Below, one piece after another: positions 54,739 to 62,804 of a stretch of 64,000 bases of DNA. The notes beneath the pieces are model-generated. The model saw only the letters and a list, made by a program, of their open reading frames with translations, did no database searches and was not told the DNA's origin. Each line of letters starts with the position of its first letter. Positions within the stretch are counted from its first letter, which is position 1. This DNA comes from Fundicoccus culcitae. Lineage in GTDB: Bacteria > Bacillota > Bacilli > Lactobacillales > Aerococcaceae. Position numbers and translations under genes: made by a program. Where the stretch lies: contig NZ_CP102453.1 in NCBI RefSeq assembly GCF_024661895.1, positions 1,364,001 through 1,428,000 of the forward strand. Reading direction: 5' to 3'.

Positions 54739-56394
54739 ATGACAAAAGAAGAATTAGAAATCTTAGAAAAAAATAAAATTATTGAAGAACAAGCCTTGGA
54801 AATTAAACATCTCCAACAAGACTTAAAAGTAGCCAATGATAAGACCGATGCGTTAGCCCTTCAATTAGAAGAAATGACACAAAAAATGTTACACTTCCAA
54901 AAATTATTGTTTGGCCGTAAGAAAGAAACACATGTTCCTAATGGACAGGCCGCTGCTGACACGGGTGAGGCAACGAACGGATCATCAGGTGACACGAGTT
55001 CTAACGAGTCAGATGATGAAAAAAAAACAAAAGTAAAAGGCTACACCCGCCGAAAAAAATCCGTCGGAAGAAAAACTGAGATTCTAGATCAATATCCTCA
55101 AAAGGATATCAATTATTATTTATCTGAAGAGGAACAGGTGTGTCGTGATTGTCATCATTCTCTATCGTACGTCGGGTTAGCGAGTATCACGCGTGAACTC
55201 AAATTTATCCCAGCTACTTTAGAATGTATTAATCATCGTCAACACAGCTATAAATGCGACCACTGCTCGTCTCAAAAAGATACCGATCAATTTGTTAAAT
55301 CGAAATTACCCGCGCAACCCTTTAAGAATAGTTTTGGTTCTGCTTCGATGATTGCCGAAACTGTTTATCAAAAATATGAACTTAAGGTACCCGCTCACCG
55401 CCAAGAACAACACTGGCGTAAATTAGGGTTCCCTTTATCCCGCACATCTATTTGTCGGTGGCATATTGATGCCAGCAAATATTATTTAGGGTTTATTTTC
55501 CAAGCCTTTCATGCGGAACTTCAAAAACAAGATATTGTTCATGCGGATGAAACTACTTATCGTGTCCTTGAAAGCAAGAAGAGCCGAACGTATTACTGGG
55601 TGCTTCACAGTTCAAAACACGTGGAAAATAAAGTCATTTGTTTTTCACATCACGATGGGCGTAGTGGCAACTTGTTTAAAGATGTCATTGGCAATTTCCA
55701 CGGGACCATCCACTGTGATATGTATGTGGTCTATCGAAATGCGAGTGACTCCTCTGACGACCTCGAACTCGCTGCTTGTTGGGCACATTTACGGCGAAAA
55801 TTTCACGAAGCCAATGTGGTTATCAAGGGACAAGGGGAGACGCCGGTTAGCGAAATCATGGAAATGATTAATAAAATCTTTGAAAAAGAGCGTGAATGGG
55901 CGTCATTATCGATTGTGGATCGACTTAAAAAGAGACAGAGGATTCTCAAAAAATTATTTAATGAGCTATTCACTTTTATCGACCAATGTGCCGCTAATGG
56001 TAATCCCATTGGTAAATTTAGTGAAGCGCTTGTCTATGCCCAAAATCATCGGACACGATTCTATACGGTTCTAAACGATGGACGTCTAGAGTTAAGTAAT
56101 AACGCTGCTGAACGCGCCATACGAACTGTGGTCATGGGGAGAAAGAACTATCCATTTGCGGCGACTTTTGATGGTGCCCAAGCGGGGGCTGTTCTTCTCT
56201 CACTGATTGAAACGGCTAAGCTGCATCGCGTGGATGGGAAGCAATATATTGAATACTTACTTACCCATCTACCGAACATCATCGATATAACAAACGCAGA
56301 TTTAAGCCGCTATCTGCCTTGGACCGATGAGATCCAAGAAGCGTGTGGGCTTAAAAAGGTAATTGGTGATGCTGGTTATAACAAAGCAGCCTGA
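54739..56394 (+). CDS. tnpC: IS66-family transposase TnpC
   Basis: DDE transposase of 551 residues. N-terminal coiled coil (residues 1-60), the LLFGRKKE segment, a zinc-binding region (CRDCHH and CDHCSS), then the catalytic core IVHADETTYRVL, GTIHCDMYVVYRN, ACWAHLRRKFHEA and LSNNAAERAIRTVVMGRKNY with the Glu. The C-terminal DUF4372-like tail LPWTDEIQEACG is intact. ATG at 54739 follows AAAGAGGTGAT. Full length suggests an active element. Confidence 0.93.
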   Translation: MTKEELEILEKNKIIEEQALEIKHLQQDLKVANDKTDALALQLEEMTQKMLHFQKLLFGRKKETHVPNGQAAADTGEATNGSSGDTSSNESDDEKKTKVKGYTRRKKSVGRKTEILDQYPQKDINYYLSEEEQVCRDCHHSLSYVGLASITRELKFIPATLECINHRQHSYKCDHCSSQKDTDQFVKSKLPAQPFKNSFGSASMIAETVYQKYELKVPAHRQEQHWRKLGFPLSRTSICRWHIDASKYYLGFIFQAFHAELQKQDIVHADETTYRVLESKKSRTYYWVLHSSKHVENKVICFSHHDGRSGNLFKDVIGNFHGTIHCDMYVVYRNASDSSDDLELAACWAHLRRKFHEANVVIKGQGETPVSEIMEMINKIFEKEREWASLSIVDRLKKRQRILKKLFNELFTFIDQCAANGNPIGKFSEALVYAQNHRTRFYTVLNDGRLELSNNAAERAIRTVVMGRKNYPFAATFDGAQAGAVLLSLIETAKLHRVDGKQYIEYLLTHLPNIIDITNADLSRYLPWTDEIQEACGLKKVIGDAGYNKAA

Positions 56395-56487
56395 TATCAA
56401 ACCACCTAACCCAGATTGTTTATCTGTCTGGGTTAGTTTAGCATGTCCACTTTTTTATTCATAGATACCTCACTATTAGGCGCGTAC

Positions 56488-56629
56488 AGATTCTTGAGTA
56501 TCTGACGGGAAATTAGGCGTTTGGCGTCAGATTCTTGAGTATCTGACGGGAAATTAGGCGTTTGGCGTCAGATTCTTGAGTATCTGACGGGAAATTAGGC
56601 GTTTAGCGTCAGATTCTTGAGTATCTGAG
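56488..56629. repeat. CGTCAGAT/ATCTGACG palindromic array, right part
   Basis: After the target duplication AGATTCTT the interrupted unit continues, then units start at 56525, 56566 and 56607 (period 41). The last unit has lost its final ACG and runs directly into the 85-bp element. Confidence 0.85.
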
Positions 56630-56714
56630 TATGCGTGAAGTGAGAGAACGCCAAACCATAATTCATTTGGCAGGATAATTTAGTTAGTTTCAACGGTTCT
56701 TCACTTCCCACTTA
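56630..56714. repeat. 85-bp inverted-repeat element, right copy
   Basis: Begins TATGCGTGAAGTGAGAGAAC, then GCCAAAC, and ends GTTTCAACGGTTCTTCACTT, then CCCACTTA. The right end is an inverted match to the left end of the copy at 54088, so the two elements bracket the array. Confidence 0.7.
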
Positions 56715-56740
56715 CAACTACTAGGGTTGCGTGAGCCATA

Positions 56741-57027
56741 GCGCTCACAACAAGCCTCGTTAGATGTGTGCGCGACCTCGTGCGCTCACAACAAACCTTG
56801 CTAGATGTGTGCGTGACACACAGCGCTCACAACAAGTCTTGCTAGATGTGTGCGTGACATACAGCGCTCACAACAAACCTCGCTAAATGTGTGCGCGACC
56901 TCGTGCGCTCACAACAAACCTTGCTAGATGTGTGCGCGACCTCGTGCGCTCACAACAAGTCTTGCTAGATGTGTGCGTGACACACAGCGCTCACAACAAA
57001 CCTTGCTAGATGTGTGCGCTCCGCTCC
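56741..57027. repeat. GCGCTCAC repeat, seven units of 41 bp
   Basis: GCGCTCACAACAAACCTTGC followed by TAGATGTGTGCGTGACACACA starts at 56741, 56782, 56823, 56864, 56905, 56946 and 56987, an exact 41-bp period. Two variants alternate: GCGACCTCGT and GTGACACACA before the next GCGCTCAC. Imperfect dyads (GTGTGCGC with GCGCTCAC) are visible. Confidence 0.9.
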
Positions 57028-57113
57028 TGCTGCTCCCTCCGCTCCTGCCGCTCCCTCCCCCATCCCAACTCCGAAACCCACTCTCCTCAAGCGCTTTCTC
57101 GCTCTTTTTAAGA

Positions 57114-57143
57114 GTTGCCACGGCCTCTTTAGGCCGTGGCAAC
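57114..57143 (-). terminator. Terminator-like hairpin after nanA
   Basis: Perfect 13-bp stem GTTGCCACGGCCT (57114-57126), loop CTTT, AGGCCGTGGCAAC (57131-57143), 20 bases after the nanA stop. On the minus strand it is followed by TCTTAAAAAG, so the U-tract is poor, but the stem is very stable. Confidence 0.7.
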
Positions 57144-57162
57144 TCACTAGCAATGATATTTA

Positions 57163-58086
57163 TTAGGCGTAAACGGGTTTGTATTGGGCGACGGCGGCGT
57201 TGATGTTGGCGGCGATGGCGTCAATTTTGGCGCGGTCGGCTTCGGTGGCGGGTTGCAACGGTTTGCGGGCGCGGCCGATGTTCAAATCGCGTTTAGCCAG
57301 GATCAACTTGATGACATCGTACATGTTGCCTTCACATTCGAAGAAGGAGAAGATGATGTCGTTGATGCGGTATTGGATTTCGCGGGCTAGGTCCATGTTG
57401 TTGTGGCGGATGGCGTGGTCAGCAGCCAAAAATAGTTCGGGCATAGCGCCGTAAGTGCCGCCGATACCGCCGTCAGCGCCCATCACGCGACCACCGACAA
57501 ATTGTTCGTCGGGTCCGTTGAAGACGATGAAATCATCTTTGATGTTGTTTTTGAACAAATAAATATCTTGCACGGGCATGGATGAGTTTTTCACGCCAAT
57601 GACTTTATCATTTTTAACCAGTTGTTTCAATAAGGTTGGTGTCAAGGCATAGCCAGTAGTGCCTGGGATGTTGTAGACGATGAAATCCAAATCCGTAGAA
57701 TCCATGATGTCATTCCAGTAAGCGGCGATGGCGGCTTCAGGCAGGCGGAAATAGATCGGTGGGATGGCCGCTAAGGCGTCTACACCAAGGCTTTCAGCAT
57801 GTTGCGCTAACTCGATCGATTGTTGGGTCGAAGGAGCAGCTACGTGGGCGATGATAGTCATTTTACCACCAACGGCCTCCATGACGTTTTCTAAAACAAG
57901 TTTGCGTTCTTCAACGGTTTGGTAAATACATTCGCCGGAAGAGCCGCCTACGTAAAGGCCTTTAACGCCAACTTCTAAGTAATGTTTGGCGAGCATTTGG
58001 ATGCGTTCAGGGCTGATGTTGCCTTCGTCGTCGTAGCAAGCGTAAAATGCAGGGATAACACCTTTGTATTTGTCTAATTTAGTCAT
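57163..58086 (-). CDS. nanA: N-acetylneuraminate lyase-like protein (DapA superfamily)
   Basis: A 307-residue class I aldolase that should split N-acetylneuraminate to ManNAc and pyruvate. The carboxylate loop YVGGSSGECIYQTVEERK, the active-site Tyr in IVYNIPGTTGYAL and the Schiff-base Lys in DKVIGVKNSSM are all present. Other DapA-superfamily activities are possible, but the adjacent nanE supports NanA. AGAAGGAAAC precedes the ATG. The stop is inside the motif AATAAATATCATTGC. Third gene of the unit 61879-57163. Confidence 0.88.
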   Translation of the reverse strand: MTKLDKYKGVIPAFYACYDDEGNISPERIQMLAKHYLEVGVKGLYVGGSSGECIYQTVEERKLVLENVMEAVGGKMTIIAHVAAPSTQQSIELAQHAESLGVDALAAIPPIYFRLPEAAIAAYWNDIMDSTDLDFIVYNIPGTTGYALTPTLLKQLVKNDKVIGVKNSSMPVQDIYLFKNNIKDDFIVFNGPDEQFVGGRVMGADGGIGGTYGAMPELFLAADHAIRHNNMDLAREIQYRINDIIFSFFECEGNMYDVIKLILAKRDLNIGRARKPLQPATEADRAKIDAIAANINAAVAQYKPVYA

Positions 58087-58131
58087 GTTGGTTTCCTTCT
58101 TTTCTTATTTATTTAATTGTTTCAGAGATGT

Positions 58132-58830
58132 TTATTTGTTTGCTTCAGGGGTTACGGCGATAAAGCGTTTGGCGATTTCCAAGGGACGAGTGATAGCGCC
58201 GCCGATAACGGCAGTGTGAATGCCGGTTTCATAGGCTTTGGCTAGGTCTTGTGGGGAGTGCAGTTTGCCTTCAGCCACAATCGGGACACCCGTTTGTTCA
58301 ACCAAGTCGCGCATCAAAGCAAAGTTGGGCTCGGTTTGGCTAGCGGTCGCTTCGGTGTAGCCGTTCATAGTAGTGCCGATCAAGTCAAAGCCCAGTTCAG
58401 CAGCGTTAAGACCGGCTTCCAGCGAATCGATGTCCGCCATCAAAAGTTGGTCAGGGTATTTGGCTTTAATGGCTTGTACAAATTCATTGACAGTCGTGCC
58501 GTCGCCACGCACTCGCATAGTGGCATCGAGGGCGATAATTTCGCTGCCGGCGGCGACTAAGGCGTCCACTTCGTCCATGGTGGCGGTGATGTATGAGTCG
58601 TAACCTTCGTAATTCTTCTTGATGATGCCGATGACTGGGATGTCAAAGGCGGCTTTGATTTGCTCGATGTCGGTGATGCCCTGGGCGCGGATAGCGACGG
58701 CGCCGGCTTCGATGGCGGCTTTGGCCATCAGGACCATGACGCCCCCTTCTTCTTTGTAAAGGGGTTCGCCAGGGAGCGCTTGGCAAGAGACAACCAGGTT
58801 ACCTTTGAGCGATTCAATAATTGGGTGCAT
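58132..58830 (-). CDS. nanE: N-acetylmannosamine-6-phosphate 2-epimerase
   Basis: A TIM-barrel epimerase of 232 residues converting ManNAc-6-phosphate to GlcNAc-6-phosphate. Visible blocks: LVVSCQALPGEPLYKEEGGV, AGAVAIRAQG, PVIGIIKKNYEGYDSYITAT (catalytic Lys), DLIGTTMNGYTEAT and PIVAEGKLHSP. AAGGAGAATAAC ahead of the ATG lies within the end of the upstream gene, whose stop is one base away, so translation is probably coupled. nanA follows 45 bases later. Confidence 0.93.
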   Translation of the reverse strand: MHPIIESLKGNLVVSCQALPGEPLYKEEGGVMVLMAKAAIEAGAVAIRAQGITDIEQIKAAFDIPVIGIIKKNYEGYDSYITATMDEVDALVAAGSEIIALDATMRVRGDGTTVNEFVQAIKAKYPDQLLMADIDSLEAGLNAAELGFDLIGTTMNGYTEATASQTEPNFALMRDLVEQTGVPIVAEGKLHSPQDLAKAYETGIHTAVIGGAITRPLEIAKRFIAVTPEANK

Positions 58831-58831
58831 G

Positions 58832-61800
58832 TTATTCTCCTTTATTAAAATTTCTTTCGATATCTGCTAACTTGAATTTGACTTGTTTGATGTAGCACAA
58901 GTCGCCTAACGTATCATTGACGTGGGCTTGCGACACGGTTTTATCCCAATGGCCGTAGGATGCCAGAATCAAAGTGCCGTCGGATTGGGTGACGAAACCT
59001 GCATAGCCGGTGTCGCCCGCGCGACGGGACATGGTCCAGTCCTCGATTAAAGTGATGCGATATTCGCCAGGGGTCAGGGCTAAAATGTCTTGATAAGTGC
59101 CCACCCACAACATCCAATCGCCGGCCAACCAGTCGGTTTCAATAATAGCCGGATCGGTATGTTTGAGTTGAATCATTTGGCGGAAGGTAATTAACAAACG
59201 CCCACTGACAGGGTCATACTTGGCTTTATGGCGCTCGCCCCACAACTCCAACGGCAGTTCTTGCGGCTCGCTCCAGCTAACCCCTTCATCATGCGAATGG
59301 AAAACAACAGACGAGTGGCGGTGACTTTGCGTGCGACCTAAAGCGGAAATCGTCTTCTGGTCCGGCGACCGAAACAAACCAACTTCACAAATTTGATACT
59401 CCGCTTCCAATTGACGGTAGTCTTGTAAGTACGGCACAGGTTCACTCCATTGCGGTTGGCCGGTAGCAGCATCAAAGGTCAGGTAAGTGGCATAATTGAC
59501 AAAGTTATAATCATGATAGACCCCTAGCCAACGATCAGTCGGCGCTTGGTCGGCGTCCAGCACTTGCACCAGCGATGCCATCGGAACGATGGTCCAGTGA
59601 TCTTGACCCTTGTAAAGCGGATGATAAGTTTCAAACTCCGTCCAACTCTCACCCAAGTCATCCGAAACCGACATTTGCCAGCCGCCCACCGTATTGCCCT
59701 TCCAATTCGGACGACCACTAATCAATACCAGTTTACAACTTCCATCAGTGAAATCCAAGCGATATAGGGTGGGCGTTTCATAGGAAATAGCCCATGATGC
59801 CGGCGTTTTTTGCCGCTCCCAGCTTTCCCCACCATCCAACGATTTCTGCAAGACAATCGGTCCTGCCCCGTGCCCAATCGGATAAGTCACCAGCAACTGC
59901 TGTTCATCCGGCAAGGCAATCATATCCGGCTGCCCCAAATAGCTGTGGTCGGGATCCGTCGGCTTGTCAATCGTCGACACATACGCGTCCGGCAACAAAT
60001 AATCCGGAATCGCCAGCGGCGCCTCCTCCCATTGGCTGGCGTCTTGCCGCGGATCAATCACATTCCCCTCACTCAGCGCCTGCTTGGTCAGCGCGTGGAT
60101 ATTTATTCGGAAGGTTTCCATGTCGGAAATGATGGCCTGCTTGCTGGTCGCAGTTAAATAATAGCCCTCCGACGGATAATCCCTTTTAACCCCTTCTAAT
60201 AAATATCCCACAGCCACTTCCGTGGCCGGGTTGGATTGTGCTAATTGCAGGAGTTTATTGACATCCCGCACCCCCTGGGCGAGCTTTTCAAGTCGCAAGC
60301 TCGACTGCGGTTGCGGATTAGGCGTGCCCTTTTCCGATGGGAAAATTAGAAAAGTGTCCCCAGCTTCAAACGCATTGTGGGTGGTATCTCTGAGCGGATC
60401 TTCCACCCAAGAATCATAAGCCCATCTCAGGAAGCCCTGCGCGCCGGCGGCATAAGCGAAAATAATGGTCCAATAGCTTTCAGCCGGTGCATTGAGTGAA
60501 AAATTGCCCGGGCTATGTCCGGTACAAGAATAAACGCTGGTTTTCAGGTTGAGTTGCTTGCGCTCCTCGATAATGTCCTTAAAAATGTCGGTTGATTCCT
60601 TGATTGGAATAGTGCCGACGCTTAAGTCCGTGATGTGTTTGTTAAAATGGCGTTTGCTAACGATGGAATCCATCGCTCCCGCGACCTTGAAAGGTTTGCC
60701 TTCAGAGTCGGTGACCGCCTCAACCACTTCAAAAATTTTCGGATCAAAACCCCGTTCATCAATCCCAATTTGAATTGCGTCCTTCCAGCCTTTTTGTAGT
60801 GTGTGTGCCATAAAGTCTTCCAGGAAGGCGGTCCAAATGGTTGCGTAGTGGTCGTCATTGACATCAATGGTGTAGGCTTGTTGTTGCTGGGTTGCTTGGT
60901 CGTAATAGACCACTTGGTTGGTCCAAGGTGCCATGGTGTAGCAGACTATCTTTTGACCGAGGCCTAAATTGCGGTTAAAACTGACCCACTTGTCAAAATC
61001 GGTATAGTCAAATTGGTAAGTGTTATCAGTTGTCTTGGTCCACTTGACCATGGACGGAAACTTGGTTTCATGCTTGCTGTAAGTTTGCCCATTCCACGCT
61101 TCTTCAACAATCGTCGTTGTAATAGCATTACCACCAATGGACTGATACTTCTGCATATGTGGTTTAAGAATAGCGAAATGTTCCTCTGAAAAAGGCTCCA
61201 CCTCATAATATTCAGCCACCGCATACGGATTCTGCCACAATTCGATGTCAAAGGTGTTTTTGAAGGTGCGCGGGTCCGCAAGGACTGCGTCGAGCACCTC
61301 AAAGTTGATTGTGATGGTTTGGGTTTCCTGGGTTGCTTGAGTTTCTGCTACGACGGCTAGGGTGGCTTGGTACTGCCCAGCAGGGACTTCCTCCGGAATA
61401 TGCGCTTGCAGCCAAACCGCTTGCAGGTGCTTAGCCGGTAAATGTTGCATGGTGTCACTTTCAACTAACACTTCCGCTGCCTTTCGCCGGTTACCGATTG
61501 GCAGAGGTCTCGTCGGTGAGCCATGCCCCGGAAAACCTGCGTAGGCATCCACTTCTTTCACCATGTAAATCTTGAACCACTCTTGCACCCTGTCCACGGG
61601 GATTGCTTCCTTATCATCGGGAGTAGCAGTGGTATTTATTTGAGGGTTAAAAGAGAGGGCTTTTAGGCTGACCTGGATGCGGTCGACGGAGCTGTCGCGC
61701 GTAAGGATGGCGAATTGGACGTCGAGCTGGTCGTTGCGCCAGACAGATTCGGTGATGACGGCTTGCGGGCGCGCTGCGATGAGGCGGCCGTAATCCGCTT

Positions 61801-61879
61801 GCGTAAAGGCTTGCTGGCTGGAAACGGCGGTGACGTGCAGCAGTGGGCGCTGCGATGCTTGGTATGTAATGGGAATCAA
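58832..61879 (-). CDS. Fusion of DUF4091 glycosidase-like and sialidase-like domains
   Basis: A 1015-residue protein, first gene of the nanE-nanA unit. Residues to about 570 form the DUF4091 part: EVEPFSEEHFAILKPHMQKY, DAIQIGIDERGFDPK with the acidic pair, GFLRWAYDSWVEDP and GDTFLIFPSEKG. Residues from about 640 form a BNR propeller: SYLGQPDMIALPDEQQLLVTY, Asp-boxes SLDGGESW, SDDLGESW and SHDEGVSW. No signal peptide. This may remove both GalNAc-type and sialic acid residues, but neither activity is shown. No ATG opens the frame; TTG at 61877-61879 directly abuts GGAGG, so a nearby ATT codon or a further non-ATG start remains possible. Confidence 0.75.
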   Translation of the reverse strand: MIPITYQASQRPLLHVTAVSSQQAFTQADYGRLIAARPQAVITESVWRNDQLDVQFAILTRDSSVDRIQVSLKALSFNPQINTTATPDDKEAIPVDRVQEWFKIYMVKEVDAYAGFPGHGSPTRPLPIGNRRKAAEVLVESDTMQHLPAKHLQAVWLQAHIPEEVPAGQYQATLAVVAETQATQETQTITINFEVLDAVLADPRTFKNTFDIELWQNPYAVAEYYEVEPFSEEHFAILKPHMQKYQSIGGNAITTTIVEEAWNGQTYSKHETKFPSMVKWTKTTDNTYQFDYTDFDKWVSFNRNLGLGQKIVCYTMAPWTNQVVYYDQATQQQQAYTIDVNDDHYATIWTAFLEDFMAHTLQKGWKDAIQIGIDERGFDPKIFEVVEAVTDSEGKPFKVAGAMDSIVSKRHFNKHITDLSVGTIPIKESTDIFKDIIEERKQLNLKTSVYSCTGHSPGNFSLNAPAESYWTIIFAYAAGAQGFLRWAYDSWVEDPLRDTTHNAFEAGDTFLIFPSEKGTPNPQPQSSLRLEKLAQGVRDVNKLLQLAQSNPATEVAVGYLLEGVKRDYPSEGYYLTATSKQAIISDMETFRINIHALTKQALSEGNVIDPRQDASQWEEAPLAIPDYLLPDAYVSTIDKPTDPDHSYLGQPDMIALPDEQQLLVTYPIGHGAGPIVLQKSLDGGESWERQKTPASWAISYETPTLYRLDFTDGSCKLVLISGRPNWKGNTVGGWQMSVSDDLGESWTEFETYHPLYKGQDHWTIVPMASLVQVLDADQAPTDRWLGVYHDYNFVNYATYLTFDAATGQPQWSEPVPYLQDYRQLEAEYQICEVGLFRSPDQKTISALGRTQSHRHSSVVFHSHDEGVSWSEPQELPLELWGERHKAKYDPVSGRLLITFRQMIQLKHTDPAIIETDWLAGDWMLWVGTYQDILALTPGEYRITLIEDWTMSRRAGDTGYAGFVTQSDGTLILASYGHWDKTVSQAHVNDTLGDLCYIKQVKFKLADIERNFNKGE

Positions 61880-62204
61880 CCTCCAATAGTGTGTATTCTG
61901 TATCCGTTTGCACCCCCATTATAACAAAACGACCCCCAATTAAATTGTGCTTTTTTTAGATATATTTGCACTATTTTTAGCTGTTGGGGTGGAGGGGGTG
62001 GTTGGGGAGTGGAGGGGTGAAAGTCAAGCTAGCTAAATTAGCCGGTGAGCAGTAAGTAGGTATTCGGATGAAGAAGTGGAACTAACTCGGATCGAATATT
62101 CCACTTTTGCGAGCAATTAGGGAATCACAGCCTTTCCACTAATCCTCCTCTGTTAAATCGACGGTCTAGCGCAGTCACTGCTACACCCCAAACCCCTCTT
62201 ACAG

Positions 62205-62375
62205 TAAGAATTCGATTTTAATCGAATTCTCCATTCAAACCCCCACTACAAGCAGACCAAATTCGATTAACATCGAATTTCGCCACTAAATCCCAAACCA
62301 AAAGCAGATAAAATCCGAGCAAAGCTCGTATTTTCTCAATCCTTGCGGTTTGAATTCAATCGAAGATTGAATTCA
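62205..62375. repeat. Palindrome cluster related to 53820-54060
   Basis: GAATTCGATTTTAATCGAATTC, AAATTCGATTAACATCGAATTTC, AAAATCCGAGCAAAGCTCGTAT and GAATTCAATCGAAGATTGAATTC follow one another. The GCGAGCTTTGCTCGGATTTTAT and AATTCGAT words are shared with the nanK upstream region in opposite orientation. Confidence 0.75.
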
Positions 62376-62530
62376 CCCATCGAACAAAACATGAGTTTGT
62401 GCTAATATAACGCTCATCTCAGTGGATAGCTTGGTATGTAACGAGGCCATCGATTGAATGACTTAATATTCTGGCGGTATAACAAATCAAGCCGCTGAAT
62501 TACTCAGTATCATAACCGCACACAAAATTC

Positions 62531-62654
62531 TATTCTGTCCAAAATTCCAGTCAAAAAGGACAGAATCGCGTTATTCTGTCCAAAATTCCAGTCAAAAAGG
62601 ACAGAATCACGGTATTCTGTCCAAAATCGAGTCAAAAAAGGACAGAACAACACG
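62531..62654. repeat. ATTCTGTC palindromic repeat, three inverted-orientation 41-bp units
   Basis: TATTCTGTCCAAAATTCCAG then TCAAAAAGGACAGAATCGCG starts at 62531, 62572 and 62613. It is the reverse complement of type A units in the 50-51 kb array, so the same family occurs in both orientations. Confidence 0.88.
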
Positions 62655-62696
62655 ATTCAGCCTCAGCAACCCGTGCCAAAACCAACTCACCCCATC

Positions 62697-62720
62697 AAAA
62701 AACAGCCCCAAACGGGGCTG
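62697..62720 (-). terminator. Terminator of the sensor kinase gene
   Basis: CAGCCCC and (C)GGGGCTG pair around AAA (62703-62720). On the minus strand the stem is followed by TTTTTTG. It lies about 85 bases after the kinase stop. Confidence 0.8.
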
Positions 62721-62804
62721 CTGCGTCTTATGGCTCATTAAATTTTAACGCCACCACATCTCACGCCACACCGCCACACCGCCGCACCTCCACAACACCT
62801 CACC

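Larger units (their letters stand above)
54244..56487 (+). mobile_element. Complete IS66-family insertion sequence with 8-bp target duplication
   Basis: Length 2244 bp. The left end GTACGCGCCTAATAATGAGG and right end (read inward) GTACGCGCCTAATAGTGAGG match, continuing through TATCT, with one mismatch in 25. AGATTCTT is duplicated on both sides (54236-54243 and 56488-56495). It encodes TnpB and TnpC but no TnpA: only 80 bases precede tnpB. It is inserted in the loop region of a CGTCAGAT palindromic unit. Confidence 0.94.
61880..62804. other. Intergenic region with palindromes and 41-bp repeats
   Basis: About 925 bases with no credible gene. Left: promoter side of the fusion gene, AT-rich at 61920-61975, then a G-rich stretch. 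Centre: AAGTGGAAC with TTCCACTTTT at 62073-62106 and the AATTCGAT-family palindromes. Right: three ATTCTGTC units and a terminator. Confidence 0.7.

Noticed and set aside
56924-57203. Small frames on both strands in the GCGCTCAC array
   Set aside because: They are repeat translations without start signals.
59794-60157. Two overlapping plus-strand frames of about 112-115 codons inside the fusion gene
   Set aside because: Antisense shadows of the DUF4091-sialidase coding sequence with no family resemblance.
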